Below, piece after piece: positions 58,489 to 64,000 of a stretch of DNA of 64,000 nt. The translations under genes were made by a program, and so were the position numbers. A model generated the notes under the pieces. That model was not told the DNA's origin. It made no database searches and worked only from the letters and a program-made list of their open reading frames with translations. The stretch comes from Catonia carolina (taxonomy: Eukaryota; Arthropoda; Insecta; Hemiptera; Achilidae). The stretch covers positions 59,380,672 through 59,444,671 of the forward strand of contig JAQMRL010000003.1 of the NCBI GenBank assembly GCA_035578175.1, read 5' to 3'. Every line of letters starts with the position of its first letter. Position 1 is the stretch's first letter.

Positions 58489-59690
58489 ATTGTCACAATA
58501 AATAACTGTTGTTAAGTTTAAACAAGTTTGTTTATCATACATAAATCCCGAACGAATCTAGTTTTAGGTGTTACGATATTATGAATTTCTTTTACTGGAA
58601 GGAAAAGTAAAAGGTTTTAAATCTGCAACCTGCAGTGGTTTTTCAACTGGTTTTGTTATTCTCTGAGAACTAATACGGGCAAACTTTTGTAGGTAGCCTG
58701 GAATGTTTTGTGCATGTATGACTAGAACAAATTTAAATTTAATGAAAATCCACAAGAAAGTTCATTTTCATTGAATTGAAACTTATTCTTAAAACGATGA
58801 TAAAAAAATTTATCACCTAAGTAATGAATGTGTAAGATCTCTATGCAAAATTCTATTTAATACGTAAAAGAATGCCTCAGTAATCATCCTTTTGGTATTT
58901 TTGATTGAAATTTTTGTATTTTTATTAAGACAAAAGGTTTCATTTCAATTTCAATCAACACTTAACTGACGACCCCTATCGTTTTACTTTGCTGTTATAA
59001 ATATTTACACAGTGAAAAAATAAATAAACATAACAATTTTATTTTCAATGCTTTCGGTTTTATTATACTTTGTTTAAATTTAAAATATATCTCTATATAG
59101 ATTTTTACAGAATAACGTAAGTTTCCGTGAAAAATATATCATACTGTGATATTGTAAGTTTAAAATTAAACTTTATTTGTACTTCTGGTCTACAATGCAC
59201 TACAAAGATACATCTTTTAATTTATAAAAACCCAATTTTAATGTAATTTTTTCAGAAAAGTGCAAATTACTACAGAACTCATGCGGCGAATGAAAAACAT
59301 TCATTCATCATATGAAATTTGTAGAACCTGTAATTTTCTCTAATATTTTGTGTCTTTATTTTTTAATACAAAATCATTCTAAATCATAAACCCTCCTATT
59401 TTTAAACACGAAGCTTCTTTACATTTTTGTTTTTTTTCAGTGTTCTTCTTCTAAAAGTACTAACTCTCCCTGGTGCATAAAAAACACCATGTCCTACATA
59501 TACCAAAAGTTAAAGAAGAACTATTAAGATATGGCACCAAATCAAATCAAACTCGAAGAAAATCCGAACATTTTAATCATCAATTTTTTAGACAAAATTC
59601 GACGATTAAAATTTCATTCAACCAATCTTTTATGGAAAGTTGTTTTAACTTGTAAATAGCACACTTGAAACACCAAATTCATATGCAAAA
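58489..59690. other. AT-rich sequence, nothing recognised
   Basis: A 60-codon frame at 59473-59655 has no motif. Confidence 0.45.
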
Positions 59691-59865
59691 TGTTTATTCA
59701 AGTCATTTTCTTTGTGGCCTTCGGGCCAGCCCAGTCAGTCAGCTAATAGAAAGTCCGTATTATTTGTTAAGTAACACTAGTTTGTTGAGCAAGCGACTTT
59801 GTATGTTAACCAGCTGACAGCTATTCCCTGAACAAACTCAACTAGAGGTTCCTGTTCAAAAATTC

Positions 59866-59928
59866 ATGCCGAATTACGCCAAAAAATACAGCGAAAAGCA
59901 GCGATCAAATTGGGTAGTTGTCAGTAAA
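59866..59928 (+). CDS. Possible first coding exon (21 codons) with splice donor
   Basis: ATG at 59866 opens MPNYAKKYSEKQRSNWVVVS followed by K, and the frame meets AAA|GTAAGTAC (donor at 59929). Beyond the donor the frame soon stops (TAA), as expected of an intron. The preceding 59700-59865 is GC-richer than the surroundings and has AGTCAGTCAG, an initiator-like motif, at about 59733-59742. No second exon was identified in the rest of the window. The N-terminus is basic. A loose resemblance to the starts of some helix-turn-helix transposase or psq-type proteins is only an impression. It could be an exon of a host gene or a transposon, or chance. Confidence 0.25.
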
Positions 59929-59934
59929 GTAAGT

Positions 59935-62900
59935 ACAGTTGGCGATAAAAAATAAAAGCTTAAAAAAAATTTAAAATTATTTCTTAACGTAAGTTTAAAT
60001 GAAAAAAAGTTTAACTTATTTGTTGTTTTTAAGGAAATTATTGCTTTTTTGTTTATTTAATGCGTATATTGTAAATAATTAATGGACTGTATAAGATTAT
60101 AATATTATGTTTTGTTAATTAAAACCACTGGGTTGTAATTATCATATGCTATTTCAAAATGATATGTATGTTGAATTTATTGTTTTCAACAGATTAAATA
60201 AACGTGATATTAAAACAAATCATTGTTCCATGTAAACAGATAGAGCTATTTTTGCAGCATTGTTTATCTTTAATAATGTTGTATACAACTGTATGTAGTA
60301 AATGCAACTAGCAAATTTGAGGATTGCATTTTGCAATGGTGGGTGAAAATATTTAAATTAATATAACTTTTTTAATGCATAATCTGTTTTATAACAATAA
60401 ATTAAACACATAGCTTAGAACAAACACATGAAAAAATTTCACCCCAGCAATACAATTAAAACGTTATAGCGCAACATAAATAAAACAGTCCTTAATAATT
60501 TACAAAAAAATTATATAAATGAAATTAAAACACAAAAACCTTCCTTCAATAAAAAAAACAAAACCAAAAGACAAGAAATTAATATTAAATGATCTCGAAA
60601 TATTTATAATGTACACCAATCTCTCCTGAACATTATAAAAAATATTATTCATTCACTTGTTTTCAACACTCAGACTCAAACATACTTACTCATTTACAAA
60701 ATATTATTTACAAAATTTACAGATCCAGTACGGTAGCACGTTTTATTCTATATACACCGCTCCTGTCGTCTAACAGATTTAACGCTATATGATTAAGATG
60801 ATTACTTAGGCGTTTGACATATTTTATTTACAAATAAAATTTACTTATTTTTTCACAAACCATATTATTTGCGCATACAAATCGTGATGTACGTCATCAT
60901 TGGTAATATATACCACGGTGCATTTTAATATTGCACGCAGAATATAGCTTTCTACTGAAACCGTTGTAAAAAGCCGATGTTCGAAGTTGATGTTTGCCCC
61001 ATAACTGAATCCTGTAGGTCGAAAGCGGCTTCATAATGGATTTTTACAAAAGAAGTTTGTTTTCAAACAAAAGCTGGGAATCCCTACCAATGAAACAAAA
61101 TATTTCCTGCATTCCCAGGTGTTTCCTTTTCATTTGGATGCACTTGCGTCAAGTCAGACCTCTATCATTTTACATTCCTAAATATTTCACAAAACGTGCC
61201 TCTGGAACTTTTTCCGTTCAGTAGGGCAGGAAAGCAAGTTACTCTTATAATAGTAGTAAACGTTACATACGTCTACTTACCCTTGATGTGAATACAAAAA
61301 ATAATTTTTAAAATTCAGTGTTGAAGGGAGACTTACGTCCCAAATGGAACATACCCAACAAATTTCAAGTTCCTGGGCTTTACAATTCTGCAGACTTCGT
61401 TATGAGTGAAAGAATGGATTTTACTTTTTTAAATAAAGGTTATATAGTAGTTTTTAATAAGTAACATAGTCATTTATAATTAACATAATATAATTACATA
61501 AGTTATTTTAAATATACAGTGAAGGTTTGATAAATAATATTCATCGTTACGAATTGGTCCCTTGCGAAAAAGGTGCATTGATTATATAATGTTTAAGTAA
61601 AGTATCTCTGTTTTATTTACTATTGATAAAAGTAACAAAAAAATTAGGTTATCAAGAAACCTTATCGAGACAATGATAATGCTAGAAAATATGAGATATT
61701 TTTAACTTACTATTACGCGAGATATAATTGACAATGGACAATCAGGAAACTAACTTCTGTTTTCATTTTCACCATAATTATTAACAATATTAACATAAGA
61801 AAGGAACTGAGCCACTTGAGTAATTACATATTTATTTTGTTTTCTGAAAGTTTAACTTCCAATTTTATTTTTTTCTAACATTTACATTGATATAAGTTTC
61901 CAAATTTACGTTGGTAATAACTCTAGAAAGCCGAACTAACTGCTTCAAATTATAGAGTTTCATCAACATATTTTTTATAATTAGACAATTTACAAAAAAA
62001 ATTAAGTCTTAATGATGAAGTTTTGGCCTACAAAAAATAATATTAATATGATTTACTAATGTAAAGGATTTATTTTATTTTTTTAACGTGTTCTGCACTT
62101 CGATAAATTAATAAATGTAATATTAAATTGTTTAAAGTAATGTTAAGTTACATATTTTAACTGAATCGTGAATGTCAAGTCAAAAGTAAACTTTACTATG
62201 TACTACTGGGTGGAACTTAATAGTTCAGAGCCTATTCAACAGTAAAGTGATTGAACAGTGAAGTAGTTTCAGTGAATGAATATTTAGTTAACGCCTGATT
62301 AAAATGGTGATTAAGTCATTGGGTAGTCCCTTTCTGTGGGGAACCTAACGCCTCTTCCTTGCACATCCAGATTCCACCAACACAGCCACGCTCTTATCCC
62401 TCTTCGCTTTATCTCATCCCCTTTAACCACATGCGGGTCCATTGTACATTCTCTCAACTTTTCATTGGCCATACAATATCAGTAACATCTCTTACTCTGG
62501 AAGAACCCTTTGGAGAGAGTGGACAATCAGTTCGATTATTTTGTTAACATACATTTATATTATAAATTCAAACAATTATCAAACGAGAGCGTCCATTGAG
62601 TGAGATTATTCCCTTTAGACTGGCTATTCTGTGCACTTTCCCACAGTTACTGAAAACTAGTTCACACGCAAAATTGAAAAGAGTAATCGAAAGAAAAAAC
62701 ATATATGTTGTCAAAATAAACTCATTGCAAAAAACATTTCTAACACTTTTTTAATAAAATAAATACCACGTTAATACAATATTGATCTAAATTGTATGTA
62801 TCAATGTACAACCTACAAACATTTTTTTTTTAAATCGAAAAATCTTCAAATTGTACATTACGTTCCTATCTTAAATAATCTGATGTGAAACACACACACA

Positions 62901-63319
62901 ACTTTGTGTTGCAAATGTAAAAAATGGAAAGCACAACTTATGTTTAATCATCAGCAAACAAACAATGTAAGATAAACATATCAACTAATTTAAATCACGA
63001 ATGAATGACGCCAAATAAAAATAAATCTATGTTGGACTTTGATATGTCTATGTCAAAACTAGGGAACATCATTGACTGACGCTGAAATAAGCAATGTAGA
63101 AAACATTTTAAGAAAGAAAAATTTCCAGTTTTCTAATTTTATATTAATTCATTTATATACATTATCGTCGCAAAATGAAATTAAGACCACAATTTTTATA
63201 ATAACCCGTTTTTTTTAATTTTAAATGAGAAATTACTAAAAATCACTAACTGCCGCAAAACTTACATCTATAGAAATAAAAGCTTGAAGTAAATATCTTA
63301 CGATTTTTTCATTTTCTAT
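59935..63319. other. Mostly AT-rich sequence, nothing secure
   Basis: 60955-61410 and 62330-62560 are less AT-rich. The first holds a 62-codon frame (61036-61224, ATG start) and CCCAACAAATTTCAAGTTCC, which looks like a dispersed repeat but has no second copy here. The second holds a frame without ATG (62359-62547). Confidence 0.4.
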
Positions 63320-63740
63320 AACTTTATTTATACAATTTTTCTTCTAAAGTGCATAACATAAAGGTCAGAATCTTGAAACAAATACTGTGAAGCAAGAGAG
63401 CAGCCCACACATGAACCGTTTTTGAAAAAAATCGAAAAAAATTGCAATATTGCACAAATTACTTCACAACAACATTTTAAAACATTACTTTGCACTATTA
63501 CACTACTACATTGCACTACTATAACACTACTATATTACACTACTACAACTACTACATTGCACTATAACTTCGGGTCCACCGGTTTTCTATAAAAACGTTT
63601 GTGTCGTATCTCCTCATGATACCTAACTTAAATTTTAAGTTTGTAATTCGTAAGATAATCCGTCCTTGAGATAAAAAGTTCACACACACACGCGCGCGCG
63701 CGCGCGGTTTTATATGATTCCGCCTTGACTCAGGCCAACA
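63320..63740 (-). mobile_element. M1 copy 4, highly degenerate, antisense
   Basis: Shares in order GAACCGTTTTTGAAAAAAAT, TTGCACAAATTACTTCAC-like, GGGTCCACCGGTTTTCTATA, AACGTTTGTGTCGTATCTCC, GATACCTAACTTAAATTTTA and GAGATAAAAAGTTCACACAC with M1 copies 2 and 3. A (CA)(CG)n run (about 63681-63707) occupies the microsatellite position. An extra CACTACTA-type array lies inside. Confidence 0.65.
63489..63567. repeat. CACTA(C/T)TA-type tandem array
   Basis: Repeats of CACTATTA, CACTACTA and CATTG occupy about 80 bp within the M1 copy. Confidence 0.85.
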
Positions 63741-64000
63741 AAATACGTTTCTTATGTTTAGACATACACCATCCTAGGACATTGTTTACCTGGAGTACTC
63801 ACAGTGGTCTAAAACGAAAATTATTAGAAAAACGTCGCAGACAATTATTTCGTTCACCCATTTGACGCTCATGTCTACATTCATCAAAATTAATAGCGTA
63901 AGATCTGAACTCTATCCTTTATGGACTTACGAATGTCAAATGTAGGGTTCATTTCTGCAACGTATCCAATCAAAATGCTTGTGCATTGTTGAAAAAGCCT
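63741..64000. other. No recognised feature
   Basis: Somewhat less AT-rich end of the window, with no repeat match or ORF. Confidence 0.4.

Noticed and set aside
1..64000. Bacterial-type operons, phage, CRISPR, toxin or virus-derived genes
   Set aside because: No dense ORFs, ribosome-binding sites or recognisable proteins of these kinds were found; the window is eukaryotic repeat DNA.

Overview
This is animal (metazoan) nuclear DNA, almost certainly from an arthropod and most likely an insect. It is strongly AT-rich and has no operon-like packing of ORFs. It is full of decayed non-LTR retrotransposons, tRNA-derived SINEs, LTR fragments, inverted-repeat DNA elements and microsatellites. I recognise no host protein-coding gene, rRNA or functional tRNA. 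The insect assignment is an inference from the style of the repeats, and I cannot name the species. Family labels used here (LINE-J, LINE-C, SINE-R, M1, X, E2 and so on) are local to this annotation.

Layout. From 1 to 9 kb there is a 5'-truncated LINE-J (852-1485), a SINE-C copy, an LTR (2796-3279, minus) and a 395-bp SINE-R with an 11-bp target-site duplication (TSD; 7599-8015). From 9.8 to 14 kb there is a complete 966-bp inverted-repeat element M1 (9874-10839), a SINE-R interrupted by a 254-bp MITE (12674-13320), a SINE-A and a LINE-J 3' UTR. From 14.7 to 16.4 kb lies the most unusual structure: two ~290-bp arms, nearly identical and inverted, separated by 241 bp. They are embedded in a repeat (E2) that has a second copy at 38.1-38.9 kb. 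From 16.4 to 26 kb there are decayed antisense LINEs, a TA-flanked element with a nested SINE-R (18683-20044), SINE-A next to SINE-B, and a well-preserved poly(A)-tailed LINE insertion with a 13-bp TSD (24569-25082).

From 26 to 36 kb the DNA is mostly featureless and AT-rich, with one LINE-C copy and possible piggyBac-like ends. From 36 to 49 kb there are SINE-A, E2 copy 2, three LINE-C copies, two SINE-R copies, a 384-bp foldback element (46963-47346) and several SINEs. From 49.9 to 53 kb there is an LTR (49903-50482), a 230-codon coiled-coil, gag-like ORF (51438-52130), and a purine tract followed by an LTR-like repeat (52314 on) that is related to one at 46136. From 54 to 58.5 kb there are two LINE-J copies, one with a mutated catalytic motif (FADG), an M1 copy, a LINE-D relic and a SINE-B. 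From 58.5 to 64 kb there is little beyond a possible first coding exon (59866-59928) and a final degenerate M1.

How it works together: nothing here forms a pathway. The window is an intergenic or intronic transposon graveyard. Decayed LINEs are the only retrotransposition-coding sequence visible. SINEs with clear TSDs show past LINE-mediated insertion, and several insertions are nested. The best candidates for something new are the long hairpin at 15564-16392 and a set of SINEs with different tRNA-like heads but one shared 3' tail.
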